A stretch of DNA of 64,000 nt. Origin: Microvirga aerophila. GTDB taxonomy: Bacteria; Pseudomonadota; Alphaproteobacteria; Rhizobiales; Beijerinckiaceae. A model generated the notes under the pieces. It had not been told where the DNA came from and ran no database searches. It saw only the letters and a program-made list of their open reading frames with translations. Each line of letters opens with the position of its first letter. The first letter of the stretch is position 1. Shown one piece after another: positions 54,911-64,000 of this stretch. Made by a program: the position numbers and the translations under genes. The DNA lies in assembly GCF_003332305.1 (NCBI RefSeq), contig NZ_QOIO01000001.1, forward strand, positions 62,001 through 126,000, given 5' to 3'.

Positions 54911-56071
54911 TCATATGCGAGCCCCGTTCTTCAGGAGTTCGCGTGCAATAACGGTGCGCTGGATCTGCTGTGTTCCCTCATAAATCTGGCAGATCTTGGC
55001 ATCGCGATAGAGTCGTTCTACCTCAAAGCCTCGGATGTAGCCGGACCCTCCGAATATTTGCACAGCGTTCGCGGTCTGCGCGACTGCCATGTCACCCGCA
55101 AAACACTTCGCCATTGAGCAGGCAGCATTCGCCGGCTCTCCGTTATCGATCATGATAGCGGCGCGATGAACAAGTCCGCGGGCCGCGGTAATCTCTTTGG
55201 CCATATCGGCCAGCATCCACTGAATACCTTGATTGGCAGCGATCTTCTGACCGAACTGCATGCGAGTCTGTGCATACTCAAGCGCCGCTTCAAGCCCAGC
55301 TTGTGCAATGCCGACAGCGAGGGCACCTATCCCAACCCGGCCCTTCTCGAGTACACTCATCATCATGTGGAAGCCGCGGCCCTCCTGGCCTAGGAGAGAA
55401 TCTTGGGACAAGCCAACGTCATCGAATTGCAACGCACCAACCTGGCTCGCGCGCTGGCCCATCTTGTGTTCTTTCGGACCTCGACTAATCCCTGGTGCGT
55501 CGAGCGGAACGATGAATATCGACATACCGCGCTTTCCCGCAACAGGATCTGTTCGAGCAAGAACAAAGCCTACATTAGCCACTGGGGCATTGTGGATCCA
55601 GATCTTTCCACCATTGAGCTTCCAGCCTCCACCGTGCCGGATAGCCGTTGTCTTGATACCGGAGACGTCTGAGCCAGCCTCGGCCTCAGTAATGCAATAG
55701 GCCACTTTCTTACGAGCCGAGATGACATCAGGGATCCAGGATTCTTGCTGTTCCGGAGTGCCATACCGCGTCAAGAGCGTGCCGATTAATTCTACCAATC
55801 CGCATTGGTCTGCAACTGATGCGTAGCCCCGCGAGAGCTCTTCCATGACGATTGCGTAGGCGTAGCTGTCTAATCCTACACCCCCAAGAGTATCGGGAAC
55901 GGTGATGCCGAAAAGGCCAAGCTCGCCCATCTGCTGATAGATGGCGCCGGGAAAGCTTTCATCGTGGTCAAGCTTTTCAGCGGCCGGACGGATCACGTCA
56001 TCAGCGAATTTGCGTGCCATGTCTTGGATTTGCTGGTACGTCTCCGGATCGTTTTTAGGTATCGGAAGCAT
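54911..56071 (-). CDS. Acyl-CoA dehydrogenase
   Basis: 386 residues from ATG 56071 (AGGGA upstream); upstream codons in the same frame are not protein-like. FAD enzyme oxidising a short-chain or branched acyl-CoA. YCITEAEAGSDVSGIKTTA and WIHNAPVANVGFVLARTD are the flavin/substrate segments; QIFGGSGYIRGFEVERLYRD and the YEGT glutamate (about 364-368), the usual catalytic base, are present. A lone gene here; physiological substrate unknown. Confidence 0.92.
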   Translation of the reverse strand: MLPIPKNDPETYQQIQDMARKFADDVIRPAAEKLDHDESFPGAIYQQMGELGLFGITVPDTLGGVGLDSYAYAIVMEELSRGYASVADQCGLVELIGTLLTRYGTPEQQESWIPDVISARKKVAYCITEAEAGSDVSGIKTTAIRHGGGWKLNGGKIWIHNAPVANVGFVLARTDPVAGKRGMSIFIVPLDAPGISRGPKEHKMGQRASQVGALQFDDVGLSQDSLLGQEGRGFHMMMSVLEKGRVGIGALAVGIAQAGLEAALEYAQTRMQFGQKIAANQGIQWMLADMAKEITAARGLVHRAAIMIDNGEPANAACSMAKCFAGDMAVAQTANAVQIFGGSGYIRGFEVERLYRDAKICQIYEGTQQIQRTVIARELLKNGARI

Positions 56072-56200
56072 GAACGTCCCTTTGTAACCTGTGATCGCGT
56101 GAGTCTCAACGCGGGCCTGAAACCATGCCCATCCGTATGCGATGAACTGGGAACTCCCCCATGGCGACCTTGGCGGCGGCGGACTGCGGTCAGAAAGAGG

Positions 56201-56234
56201 CCGACATGCCAGACGGTCTCGTCTGGCATGTCGG
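56201..56234 (-). terminator. Perfect 15-bp stem-loop
   Basis: Arms CCGACATGCCAGACG and CGTCTGGCATGTCGG around a 4-base loop, 130 bases upstream of the acyl-CoA dehydrogenase and downstream of the TRAP gene (both minus strand). No U-run; it fits a terminator of the TRAP transcript or a large operator. Confidence 0.6.
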
Positions 56235-56428
56235 TTGAATCCGCTTGAGCTACAGGATCGCGATAGGCGCCTTTTCCAAGAAATGGCGTGACTCGTTATC
56301 GTCACATCCACCAACGAAGCGACTACCCTCATCATAGCAGGGCGACTGGCCGTAACCGGGCCGAGGCCGCCCATGCTTGGTCATCTCAACCGATGGTTAT
56401 ATTGCTTAGAGGCATCACTCAAAGCTAT

Positions 56429-57451
56429 TTACTTTCGAGCTTTGGCCACTTCGCTGAAAAATAGCTCACGGAAGTCCGCCGGTAGTTGAGCCGCATGTTT
56501 ATCGACCACTGGTTTTACTTTCTCACGCATCCTGAGCATCTCGGCCTCGGAGAGCACATTGATCTGCATCCCTCGTGCCTTAAGCGCATTGCGCGACCGA
56601 GCTTCAGCCTCTATCGCTGCCTGACGTTGATAGGCAGCTGCTTCGTTCGCTGCGTCCTGGAACAGTTTCCGCTCATCCTCTGAGAGTTGATCCCACAGCT
56701 TTTTGCTGACAACGGTCACCTGAGATGCGTAGACGTGTCGTGTCTCACTAAGATATTTTTGAACCTCATCGAACTTGGAACTGTCAACCTGGGCGATCTG
56801 GTTCTCTTGGCCATCGATCGCCTTTGTCTCGAGCGCTGTGAAGAGCTCTGAAAACGCAAGCGGGACGGCATTAGCGCCTAAAGCGTTGGTAAAGTCGATG
56901 AAGACCGGGTTCTGAAATGAGCGCAATTTCAGGCCAGACAGATCTTCAACTTTGGTAATGGGGCGCTTGCTGTTTGTGTAGCTACGAAACCCGCCACCCA
57001 TAAAGCCGAGCCCAATGAGGTTCTTTTCCGGCAACCGTTCAAGAAAACGCTTACCGGCTGGCCCATCAAGAACGGTCGCGACCTGGTGCTCGTTGTCGAA
57101 CACGTATGGGAGATCTAGAGCGATGAACTCCTTGATCATGCCACTCAGAATTGCCGGCAACACGATGGTTGCCTCGATCGTTCCGCCCTGCAGAGCCGAG
57201 ATGACTTGAGCTTCACCCCCAAGCGAAGAATCCGGGAACACTCTGACCTTGATCTTACCGCTGCTCTTTTGCTCAACCAGCTCGCTGAACTTCTTTGCTC
57301 CTATGCCTAATGGAGCATCAAGCGTTGTAACGATTGGAAGCTTGATACTGCGCTCCTTAATTTCGGCTGCATGAGCGCTGGAGAGAAAGCTGATCAATGT
57401 TAGCAGCGCGCCACAGATTGTCGTTTTGATGGTACGTCGAACAGTCATCAT
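56429..57451 (-). CDS. TRAP transporter solute-binding protein (DctP family)
   Basis: 340 residues from ATG 57451 (GAGGA upstream); signal peptide to about AHA-AEI. Typical text: IKVRVFPDSSLGGEAQVISA, LKLRSFQNPVFIDFTNALGA (the ligand-binding Arg), ETKAIDGQENQIAQV, LSEDERKLFQDAANEAAAYQ. It would bind a carboxylate or sugar acid. No dctQ or dctM is present on either side, so it is orphaned or uses membrane subunits elsewhere. Confidence 0.92.
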   Translation of the reverse strand: MMTVRRTIKTTICGALLTLISFLSSAHAAEIKERSIKLPIVTTLDAPLGIGAKKFSELVEQKSSGKIKVRVFPDSSLGGEAQVISALQGGTIEATIVLPAILSGMIKEFIALDLPYVFDNEHQVATVLDGPAGKRFLERLPEKNLIGLGFMGGGFRSYTNSKRPITKVEDLSGLKLRSFQNPVFIDFTNALGANAVPLAFSELFTALETKAIDGQENQIAQVDSSKFDEVQKYLSETRHVYASQVTVVSKKLWDQLSEDERKLFQDAANEAAAYQRQAAIEAEARSRNALKARGMQINVLSEAEMLRMREKVKPVVDKHAAQLPADFRELFFSEVAKARK

Positions 57452-57678
57452 ACTGGTGTTCCTCTTGTTAATTTCAAATTTAAGTCTGTCCAACTATACT
57501 GACCGGTTAAATTTCGGCCGATGTATCTCATAAAGATCTGCATTCCACGCACAATTTTGCTAATAATAATCCGTGTGCAGTACTCGTAATCGATGTTGTT
57601 GAATCATCGCGCGATCATTTCGTTTTCATAAGCATCTCCCAGATCTGCTGCTTTTTAACCTTTTTGTTGACGATGCGC

Positions 57679-59313
57679 TTAGCCAACATGTGCCATAGCG
57701 GATGGTGGCTTCGCGGCTGGCAGCGGCACCTTCCCCTGGATGTGGTCAGATGCCTTTTCGCCGATCATGATCGTCGGCGCATTGGTGTTGGATGACGGCA
57801 CATAAGGCATGATCGAGGCATCACAGACCCGCAATCCATCAAGCCCATGAACCTTCAGATCTGGATCGACGACCGACATCTCATCAGTGCCCATCTTGCA
57901 GGTGCCACAGGGATGATGGTCGGTCTTGCACGTATCGAGGGCGTACTGCACAAGATCTTCCTCGGAGATCTTGGCCGGGCCTGGCATACGTTCAGTCAGG
58001 ATGAACGGGCTGAGGGCAGGCTGGCGCATGACTTCCCGTGCCATGCGAAGGCCTTCGAGAGACATGGCCCGGTCGTAGGGATCCTCCCAATAGTTCGGAT
58101 CGATCAGGGGCATGTCTGTGAAGTCGGCCGTCTTGAGTCGAACGGTCCCTCTCGACCGCGGCCGCAGGAACGCGGAGTTCAGCGTCACACCGGCGTTGCG
58201 CAGCTTCTCAACGCCTGCCTCAATCCCCGACCCCAGGCCGAGGTGAAACTGGATGTCGGGGGAAACGGCCGATTTATCTGCGTACCAGAAGCCACCGGTC
58301 TCAAACAGCGTTGACGCCACCGGCCCGCGCCCGAAAAGTATGTATTGTAGACCCGCCCACACAGTCTTGTGCAATTTCGCGTACGAGTCGTACGTGTAGT
58401 CCCCCGTACATTCGGAAATTGTATAGAGATCCAGGTGGTCCTGGAGGTTGGAACCGACTCCCGGAAGGTCATGAAGAACCTTGATGCCAACCGATCTCAG
58501 ATGATCGGCCGGGCCAATGCCAGATAGCATGAGGAGCCGAGGGGATCCGATTGCACCCGAAGTCAACACAAGCTCGCGGTTACAGCGTACCTGAGACGAT
58601 GATCCGTTTGCTGAGGCTAATTCCACCCCAACAGCACGGCGGTCCTCGAGTAAGATTCGTTTGACCGCCGCACCTGTCGTGACGGTGAGGTTTGTTCGAT
58701 CCCGTATCGGCTTGATGTAGGCAGAGGCGGCAGACGAACGCCGGGCGTTCCGAACGGTGACTTGATAGTGACCAATGCCTTCTTGGACCGGTCCGTTGAA
58801 ATCAGGGTTGTACGGGATCCCATACTCCTGTGCGGCGCGGATGAAGGCCTCGCTGATCGGAAGCGGGTTCACCGGAACGGAAACCCCGAGCGGGCCGCCA
58901 GTCCCATGAAAGTCATCAGAAAAGCGCTGATTGTCTTCCGCCCGCTTGAAATACGGAAGGACGTCTGCGTAGCTCCAGCCCGCGCAGTTGCCTTGCTCAG
59001 CCCACCGATCGTAATCGAGCCGGTTGCCTCGGGTGTAAACCTGGGCGTTGATGGACGAGCCGCCACCAATCACCTTTGCTTGGGTATATCGCAAAACGCG
59101 TCCACCGAGATGCCGCTGCGGAACGGTTGACCAGCCCCAACTGGCGATGCCCTTCGTCATCTTCGCGAAGCCGGCCGGCATGTGGAACAACGGGTTCCAG
59201 TCTTTGCTGCCGGCCTCAATCAAAAGAACCTTGACAGTCGGGTCAGCCGAGATACGGTTCGCGAGAACACATCCCGCAGGTCCCCCACCAACAATGATAT
59301 AATCGTATGTCAT
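57679..59313 (-). CDS. GMC-family FAD oxidoreductase (choline-dehydrogenase-like)
   Basis: 544 residues. FAD motif DYIIVGGGPAGCVLANRIS, GMC signature GGSSINAQVYTRGNRLDYDR, C-terminal active-site DHHPCGTCKMG with the catalytic His and the NTNAPTIMIGEKASD Asn. Oxidises an alcohol substrate. It lies 81 bases after the SDR gene and may belong with the sugar cluster to its right. Confidence 0.92.
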   Translation of the reverse strand: MTYDYIIVGGGPAGCVLANRISADPTVKVLLIEAGSKDWNPLFHMPAGFAKMTKGIASWGWSTVPQRHLGGRVLRYTQAKVIGGGSSINAQVYTRGNRLDYDRWAEQGNCAGWSYADVLPYFKRAEDNQRFSDDFHGTGGPLGVSVPVNPLPISEAFIRAAQEYGIPYNPDFNGPVQEGIGHYQVTVRNARRSSAASAYIKPIRDRTNLTVTTGAAVKRILLEDRRAVGVELASANGSSSQVRCNRELVLTSGAIGSPRLLMLSGIGPADHLRSVGIKVLHDLPGVGSNLQDHLDLYTISECTGDYTYDSYAKLHKTVWAGLQYILFGRGPVASTLFETGGFWYADKSAVSPDIQFHLGLGSGIEAGVEKLRNAGVTLNSAFLRPRSRGTVRLKTADFTDMPLIDPNYWEDPYDRAMSLEGLRMAREVMRQPALSPFILTERMPGPAKISEEDLVQYALDTCKTDHHPCGTCKMGTDEMSVVDPDLKVHGLDGLRVCDASIMPYVPSSNTNAPTIMIGEKASDHIQGKVPLPAAKPPSAMAHVG

Positions 59314-59394
59314 TGTCCTCTTTCACTATCCAATGGCGGCGGTCATCGCCTGCACATCACACGTCCCGTTAAGAAGCGTTCGCGGTTGGCCTGT

Positions 59395-60162
59395 TCAAAG
59401 CCGGCCGATGCTCAAGCCACCATCCACGTCGATGACGCTTCCTGTTGCGAATGCGAATGCACCCGATGCCAGAGACGTCACCACGTTCGCCACGTCATCT
59501 CCCTCGCCCCATCGTCCTGCGGGTACCAGGCCATTGGCGATCAACCGGCCATATTTCTCAGTGACGCCAGCCGTCATATCCGTCCGAATAATGCCAGGCC
59601 GGACGTCAAAAACACCAATGCCCTCACCAGCCAGCCTAAGGGCGAGTCCCTGGCTCCACATAGCCAGCCCTGCCTTTGAAACGCAGTAGTCGAGCCGGTC
59701 GGGAGAGGCGTGAGAGGCACTGACGGAGGTCACGTTGATGATTGACTTTGGCCTACCATCACGGGGCTGTTGCAGCATGACCTTGAGAACGGCTTGGGTC
59801 AGGAACATTGTGCCGCGGAGATTGACCGAGATCACCCGATCAAAATTGTCCGGAAGAAGCTCCAGAAAATCGCCACGGACGACGGCTCCCATACCAGCGT
59901 TGTTCACCAAGCAGTCGATGCGGCCAGTATCGCGTTGGATCTGATTGACCCACCTGTCGTGAACCTGAAGATCGCTGATATCACCGGAAAGATAGAACGC
60001 CCTGGCACCGTATTGCCGGAGATCCGCAAGGGTCTCCTCGGCGCTGTCAGGATCCGTACCGGTGATGAAGAGATCGAAGCCATCCGTGGCGAGCTTGCGC
60101 GCGATCGCCAGTCCGATACCACGCCGGGAGCCAGTGACCAGAGCAACGGGGCGAGTGTTCAT
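59395..60162 (-). CDS. Short-chain dehydrogenase/reductase (FabG-like)
   Basis: 255 residues. Cofactor motif VTGSRRGIG, NNAG in CLVNNAGMGA, catalytic Ser (TSVSASHASPDRL), Tyr and Lys in DYCVSKAG. Typical 3-oxoacyl-ACP-reductase-like or sugar dehydrogenase; annotated FabG in many genomes, but the two GMC neighbours make a sugar or polyol substrate more probable. Its start overlaps the next GMC gene's stop (ATGA). Confidence 0.9.
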   Translation of the reverse strand: MNTRPVALVTGSRRGIGLAIARKLATDGFDLFITGTDPDSAEETLADLRQYGARAFYLSGDISDLQVHDRWVNQIQRDTGRIDCLVNNAGMGAVVRGDFLELLPDNFDRVISVNLRGTMFLTQAVLKVMLQQPRDGRPKSIINVTSVSASHASPDRLDYCVSKAGLAMWSQGLALRLAGEGIGVFDVRPGIIRTDMTAGVTEKYGRLIANGLVPAGRWGEGDDVANVVTSLASGAFAFATGSVIDVDGGLSIGRL

Positions 60163-61673
60163 GCTGCGAACCTTGTCGTTTGGATGTGGTCGGCAACCCT
60201 CAAGGCTTGCGCCGCCACAGTCAGGGAGGGGTTGACCGCCGCCGACGACGGCATGAAGCTCGCGTCGACGACGAACAGGTTGGGGTGGTCATGGGCTCGG
60301 CAAAACGGATCGAGCGCAGACGTAGAGGGAGTATGCCCGAACCGGATCGTGCCGCATTGATGCGAGGGGGTCCGCTTATCGAAGGCTCGTGCCAGAACGA
60401 TCGGATACCCGGCAGCACGAAAGACTTCCTTCATACGGCGGATGAGGCCGCGATGAGCCGTCATGTTCGTTCGCTTCCATGCCAGGACAATCGACTTGCC
60501 ATCGACCCTGACCTGGCTCTCCGGGTCAGGGAGGTCCTCGCTCATCAGGTACCAGTCGACACTGTGGCGGGCGAGCCGCTCAAGCACGAAATCCGGCATC
60601 CATCGGAGGCTCGCTTTGAGGACAGGAGCCGAGATCCTTCCCAGAAGCTGGACGTTCCCGAGAGGTGGGCCGCCGCGGCCGTCGTCGAAGTAGAAATCGT
60701 TGAGACCGATGGTCTTCTGATAAACCGAGTCGTTTCTCTGCCTCGGATCTACCGTCAGCATCGCTGTCGCATTGTGATTCATGAAGTGGCGACCGACAAC
60801 TCCGGACCGATTGGCGACACCGCCCGGTTCATGCTCCGAGACCGATCGGAGAAGGATCGCGGCTGAGTTGATCGCGCCGGCGGACAGAACCACCAATTTG
60901 GCACGGATCACAATCCGCTCGCCGTTCTTGATGTACTCCGCTCCGGCAACACGACGGCCGTCCCTCTCCAGGATCAGGCGCTCGACCATTGCGCCCGTTA
61001 CCAGGCTAACGGATGGCTGCTTCAGCGCGACCGTCAGCGCTGCCGTCTCGGCATCGAACTTGCCGGTTCGGGTGTCAGGGTAGGCATCCCAAGGTGTATT
61101 GGCATGGGAGAGCCATTGGTCGATATCGATGGCAAGGGGGAGCGAGAACGGCCGAAGCCCCAGCTTTTGCAACCGCTCCCGAGCCGATGCGATCGCGGGC
61201 TCATCCGGAACGGGCGGATGGGGATATGGGACAGAATGGGACGGCTCCGTCGGATCCTGCCCCAGAGCTCCTCGAACTTGGAAAAGCTGCTCCGCGGCGC
61301 AGTACCAAGGTTCGAGATCCTGATAGCTGATCGGCCACGCAGGGGACAAGCCATCGGCATGCTCCAGTTCGCCGAAGTCCTGCTCGCGGTACCGGAACAT
61401 CACGGCACCGTAGAACTTGGAGTTACCGCCGACGTAATAGTAATTGCCGGGGTTGAACTCCAGCCCTGCCGCGTCCCGCCACATCTCCTTGGGACGGTAA
61501 TGCTCCTCAATGAAAATCGACCGGGTGTTCCTCGCATGAGAGGAATGAGGCAACTGCTCGCCACGTTCGAGAATGACCACCGATGCGCCGCTTGTGCTGA
61601 GGCCTGCGGCCATGCAGGCCCCACCGATCCCGGACCCGATGATCAGGATATCGGCCGATTGCTCGTGCATCAT
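60159..61673 (-). CDS. GMC-family FAD oxidoreductase, second type
   Basis: 504 residues. FAD motif ILIIGSGIGGACMAAGLS, YYVGGNSKFYGAVMFRYREQ in place of the classic GMC signature, C-terminal HQCGTIRFGHTPSTSALDP and VNPSLTVAAQALRVAD with His and Asn. It resembles the gluconate/fructose-dehydrogenase-like GMC subgroup, active on sugars or sugar acids. Overlaps the ABC ATPase gene end by 4 bases; so ATPase, GMC and SDR form one transcript. Confidence 0.9.
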   Translation of the reverse strand: MMHEQSADILIIGSGIGGACMAAGLSTSGASVVILERGEQLPHSSHARNTRSIFIEEHYRPKEMWRDAAGLEFNPGNYYYVGGNSKFYGAVMFRYREQDFGELEHADGLSPAWPISYQDLEPWYCAAEQLFQVRGALGQDPTEPSHSVPYPHPPVPDEPAIASARERLQKLGLRPFSLPLAIDIDQWLSHANTPWDAYPDTRTGKFDAETAALTVALKQPSVSLVTGAMVERLILERDGRRVAGAEYIKNGERIVIRAKLVVLSAGAINSAAILLRSVSEHEPGGVANRSGVVGRHFMNHNATAMLTVDPRQRNDSVYQKTIGLNDFYFDDGRGGPPLGNVQLLGRISAPVLKASLRWMPDFVLERLARHSVDWYLMSEDLPDPESQVRVDGKSIVLAWKRTNMTAHRGLIRRMKEVFRAAGYPIVLARAFDKRTPSHQCGTIRFGHTPSTSALDPFCRAHDHPNLFVVDASFMPSSAAVNPSLTVAAQALRVADHIQTTRFAA

Positions 61674-62782
61674 GCCACCCGATTGCCCGAGGCAGGATCA
61701 AACAGAACGGCGCGATCCATGTTGTACGCGAAGTCTGTCGTGGAATGCAGCTTCACGGCCGCGTCCGAGCGCATGCGGGCCACCACGTCCTTGCCGCCAA
61801 GTCGCGTGACGACGAACGTGTCCGAGCCAGCGGGCTCTACTACCTCTGTCCGGCAGCTCACACGGATCACGTTCTTGGCGTTGCGGTCGGCGCCGTCCAC
61901 GTCCGTGATCGCTTCGGGACGAATTCCGAGAACGACCTTCTGCCCAGCGGGCGAGACGACCGTACGATCGTTGGCAATCGGCAAGACGACCGGTGCCGTT
62001 CCATCGCGCTCGATTGCGACCGCATAGGCTTTGCCTGACATCACAAGTTCCCCTGGCACGAGATTCATCGGCGGCGATCCCATGAAGTCAGCGACGAACG
62101 TATTGACCGGATCATTGTAGATTTCGGCAGGGGTCCCGAACTGCTGGAGATGCCCGTCCTTCAGGACTGCGATCTTCGTAGCCAGCGTCATCGCCTCGAT
62201 CTGATCGTGCGTGACATACACGATCGTCGTGCCAAGGCTGTTGTGCAGGCGTTTGATTTCGGTCCGCATGTCGACGCGGAGCTTTGCGTCGAGATTCGAC
62301 AGCGGCTCGTCGAAGAGAAAGAGTTTCGGCTTGCGGACGAGCGCCCGGCCCATGGCGACGCGTTGGCGCTGGCCGCCGGAGAGCTGGCTCGGCTTACGAT
62401 TGAGAAGGTGGCCGATCTGCAGCGTTTCTGCCACTTCCGCCACCGCCTTGTCGCGCTCCGGCTTCGGGACCTTGCGCATTTCCAGGCCGAACGCGATGTT
62501 CTGAGCGACAGTCATGTTGGGATACAGCGCGTATGATTGAAAAACCATGGCGATGTCGCGTTCGGATGGACGGCGGTCGTTCACACGGCGGCCAGCGATT
62601 TTGATCTCACCGCTGCTGATACTTTCCAGTCCAGCGATTGTGTTCAGCAATGTGGACTTGCCGCATCCCGACGGCCCGACGAGGACCAGAAAGCCACCCT
62701 CTTCCATGGCCAGATTGATGCCTTTGAGCACCGACATGGCCCCGTAGGACTTCTCAAGGCGATTGATTTCGAGAAAAGCCAT
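61670..62782 (-). CDS. Sugar ABC transporter ATP-binding protein (UgpC/MsmK type)
   Basis: 370 residues. GPSGCGKST, FQSYALYPNM, LSGGQRQRVAMGRALVRKP, LFLFDEPLSNLD, THDQIEAMTLATK, then an OB-fold region. Second such ATPase in the window. 16 bases after the MalG-type permease gene. Confidence 0.94.
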   Translation of the reverse strand: MAFLEINRLEKSYGAMSVLKGINLAMEEGGFLVLVGPSGCGKSTLLNTIAGLESISSGEIKIAGRRVNDRRPSERDIAMVFQSYALYPNMTVAQNIAFGLEMRKVPKPERDKAVAEVAETLQIGHLLNRKPSQLSGGQRQRVAMGRALVRKPKLFLFDEPLSNLDAKLRVDMRTEIKRLHNSLGTTIVYVTHDQIEAMTLATKIAVLKDGHLQQFGTPAEIYNDPVNTFVADFMGSPPMNLVPGELVMSGKAYAVAIERDGTAPVVLPIANDRTVVSPAGQKVVLGIRPEAITDVDGADRNAKNVIRVSCRTEVVEPAGSDTFVVTRLGGKDVVARMRSDAAVKLHSTTDFAYNMDRAVLFDPASGNRVA

Positions 62783-62798
62783 AGTAATTCCTCCCTTT

Positions 62799-63695
62799 TT
62801 AGCCTTTGACGGCGCCAGACATCAGACCGCGCACGAAAAACCGACCGGCCACGATGTAGACGATCAGTGTGGGCAGGGCGGCAAGAAGAGCTCCTGCAAA
62901 GTGAACGTTGTATTCCTTGACGCCCGTGGACGAGTTGACGAGGTTGTTCAAAGCGACAGTGATAGGCATGGCGTTCGGGCCTGAGAACGAAGCACCGAAC
63001 AGGAAGTCATTCCAGACGTTCGTAAACTGCCAGATCACCGTCACGACGATGATGGGCCCGGAGCTCGGCAACAGAATCCGGTAGAAGATCTTGAAGAAGC
63101 TTGCACCATCGACTTGGGCCGCCCGAACCAGCTCCGTCGGGAAGGCCTCGTAGTAATTCCGGAAGTAGAGCGTCGTGAACCCGAGTCCGTAGACAACGTG
63201 AACCAGGATCAAGCCATAAATTGTCCCAGCAATCCCGAGCGTTCCAAGAATGCGTGCCGTCGGAATGAGCACGATTTGGAAGGGGATGAAGCAGGCGAAC
63301 AGCATCAAACCGAAGACAATTTTATGGCCGGGGAATCTGTACTTGGTGAGAACGTAGCCGTTGAGTGCCCCCAGGATGGTAGAAATTGCCACCGCAGGGA
63401 CAACCATGAGGATCGAGTTCAGGAAGTACGGCTGAAGACCCGTTGCCTGGACACCGATTTGGGCTTCGTTCCAGGCTTTTTGCCAGGGCTCCAAGGTCCA
63501 CTGTGCCGGCAGCGACAACATGTTGCCGCCCTGGATCTCCGACAGCGGCTTGACCGAGTTCACGACCATAATGAACAGCGGCAGGAGATAGTAGATCGCG
63601 AAAAGGATCAGCACCGCGTAAAGAAGCACTCTCGGCGCAGATCGCGGCGAGCTTTCACTGCGAGTGTCGGCGATGGTAGAGACTTGTGCGGTCAT
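62799..63695 (-). CDS. Carbohydrate ABC permease, MalG type
   Basis: 298 residues, six membrane segments; EAA loop ELVRAAQVDGASFFKIFYRI, C-terminus FVRGLMSGAVKG. Its start overlaps the partner permease stop by 4 bases. Exports from this pair suggest import of a hexose, polyol or glycoside. Confidence 0.93.
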   Translation of the reverse strand: MTAQVSTIADTRSESSPRSAPRVLLYAVLILFAIYYLLPLFIMVVNSVKPLSEIQGGNMLSLPAQWTLEPWQKAWNEAQIGVQATGLQPYFLNSILMVVPAVAISTILGALNGYVLTKYRFPGHKIVFGLMLFACFIPFQIVLIPTARILGTLGIAGTIYGLILVHVVYGLGFTTLYFRNYYEAFPTELVRAAQVDGASFFKIFYRILLPSSGPIIVVTVIWQFTNVWNDFLFGASFSGPNAMPITVALNNLVNSSTGVKEYNVHFAGALLAALPTLIVYIVAGRFFVRGLMSGAVKG

Positions 63696-64000
63696 TTCTT
63701 TTCTCCCCGCAGCTCGGTGTAGAGGTAGGGAACAATGATGGATGAGATCATCATGAGCATGATCACGGCAGAGGCGGCGCCGATGTTCATCTGGTTTCTC
63801 GTAAACGTGTACGAGTACATGAAGGTGGAAGGCATTTCGGTCGCCCGACCAGGGCCGCCGTTGGTCATCGCAATGATGAGATCGAATGACTTGATGGCCA
63901 GGTGAGCGAGTACCACGAAGGCTGATAGAAAGGCTGGACGAAGTTGCGGGATAACGATGCGGCGGTACGTTTGGACGGTCGACGCACCGTCAATCTGGGC
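63692..64000 (-). CDS. Carbohydrate ABC permease, MalF type (partial)
   Basis: The last 103 codons, open to the right edge: AQIDGASTVQTYRRIVIPQL (EAA loop), SFDLIIAMTNGGPGRATEMP (the FDxIxxLTxGGPxxxT motif) and a last membrane segment before YTELRGEKK. N-terminal membrane segments lie outside the window. Confidence 0.92.
   Translation of the reverse strand, partial: AQIDGASTVQTYRRIVIPQLRPAFLSAFVVLAHLAIKSFDLIIAMTNGGPGRATEMPSTFMYSYTFTRNQMNIGAASAVIMLMMISSIIVPYLYTELRGEKK

Overview
The window reads as a high-GC chromosomal segment of an alphaproteobacterium, probably Hyphomicrobiales (a rhizobium or Methylobacteriaceae/Microvirga-like genome). This is inferred from gene content: UgpC-type sugar ABC operons, a full C-P lyase operon in rhizobial order, CYTH-CHAD proteins, DUF3309/DUF3563-type small proteins and a PlcP lipid-remodelling gene. 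No rRNA or complete tRNA is present, so the assignment is not firm.

Layout. (1) 1-9.7 kb: a sugar-catabolic operon on the minus strand (solute-binding protein, two permeases, ATPase, GH31 glycosidase, IlvD/Edd sugar-acid dehydratase) with a divergent LacI regulator and a perfect palindromic operator. Between GH31 and the dehydratase lies a scar in which the start of uxuA is joined to the tail of a permease gene. (2) 9.9-43 kb: a phosphate-scavenging region. It holds two divergent CYTH-CHAD/Nudix pairs (one CHAD gene decayed), a third CYTH protein, several small unknown genes, two phytase-like secreted esterases plus a duplicated fragment of one, a glycerophosphodiesterase, an ABC importer lacking its ATPase, a PlcP-type phosphoesterase with a glycosyltransferase, a 13-gene phn operon with divergent phnF, a DUF3616 protein and a PhoD-like phosphatase. 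Candidate PhoB boxes sit in front of many of these, the best two matching 13 of 14 half-site positions. (3) 43.4-50.7 kb: an integrated mobile element next to a 3' tRNA-Lys fragment: tyrosine recombinase, excisionase-like HTH protein, PrimPol/DUF3987 replication protein, small Cys-rich proteins and iteron-like 9-bp arrays. (4) 51.5-64 kb: catabolic genes (Gfo/Idh oxidoreductase, a VOC gene broken by a stop, AGE-family epimerase, acyl-CoA dehydrogenase, an orphan TRAP binding protein, two GMC oxidoreductases with an SDR between them, and a second sugar ABC transporter running off the right edge).

How it works together: the central 33 kb looks like a Pho-regulon island. Secreted PhoD, GDPD and phytase-like enzymes would release phosphate outside the cytoplasm; ABC systems would import phosphonates and perhaps organophosphates; C-P lyase would break phosphonates; PlcP and the glycosyltransferase would replace phospholipids with glycolipids; CYTH-CHAD and Nudix proteins would handle polyphosphate or inositol pyrophosphates. 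Decay marks (IS5-, IS6- and IS110-like remnants, frameshifts, in-frame TAG codons, a diverged repeat pair) show the island has been rearranged.
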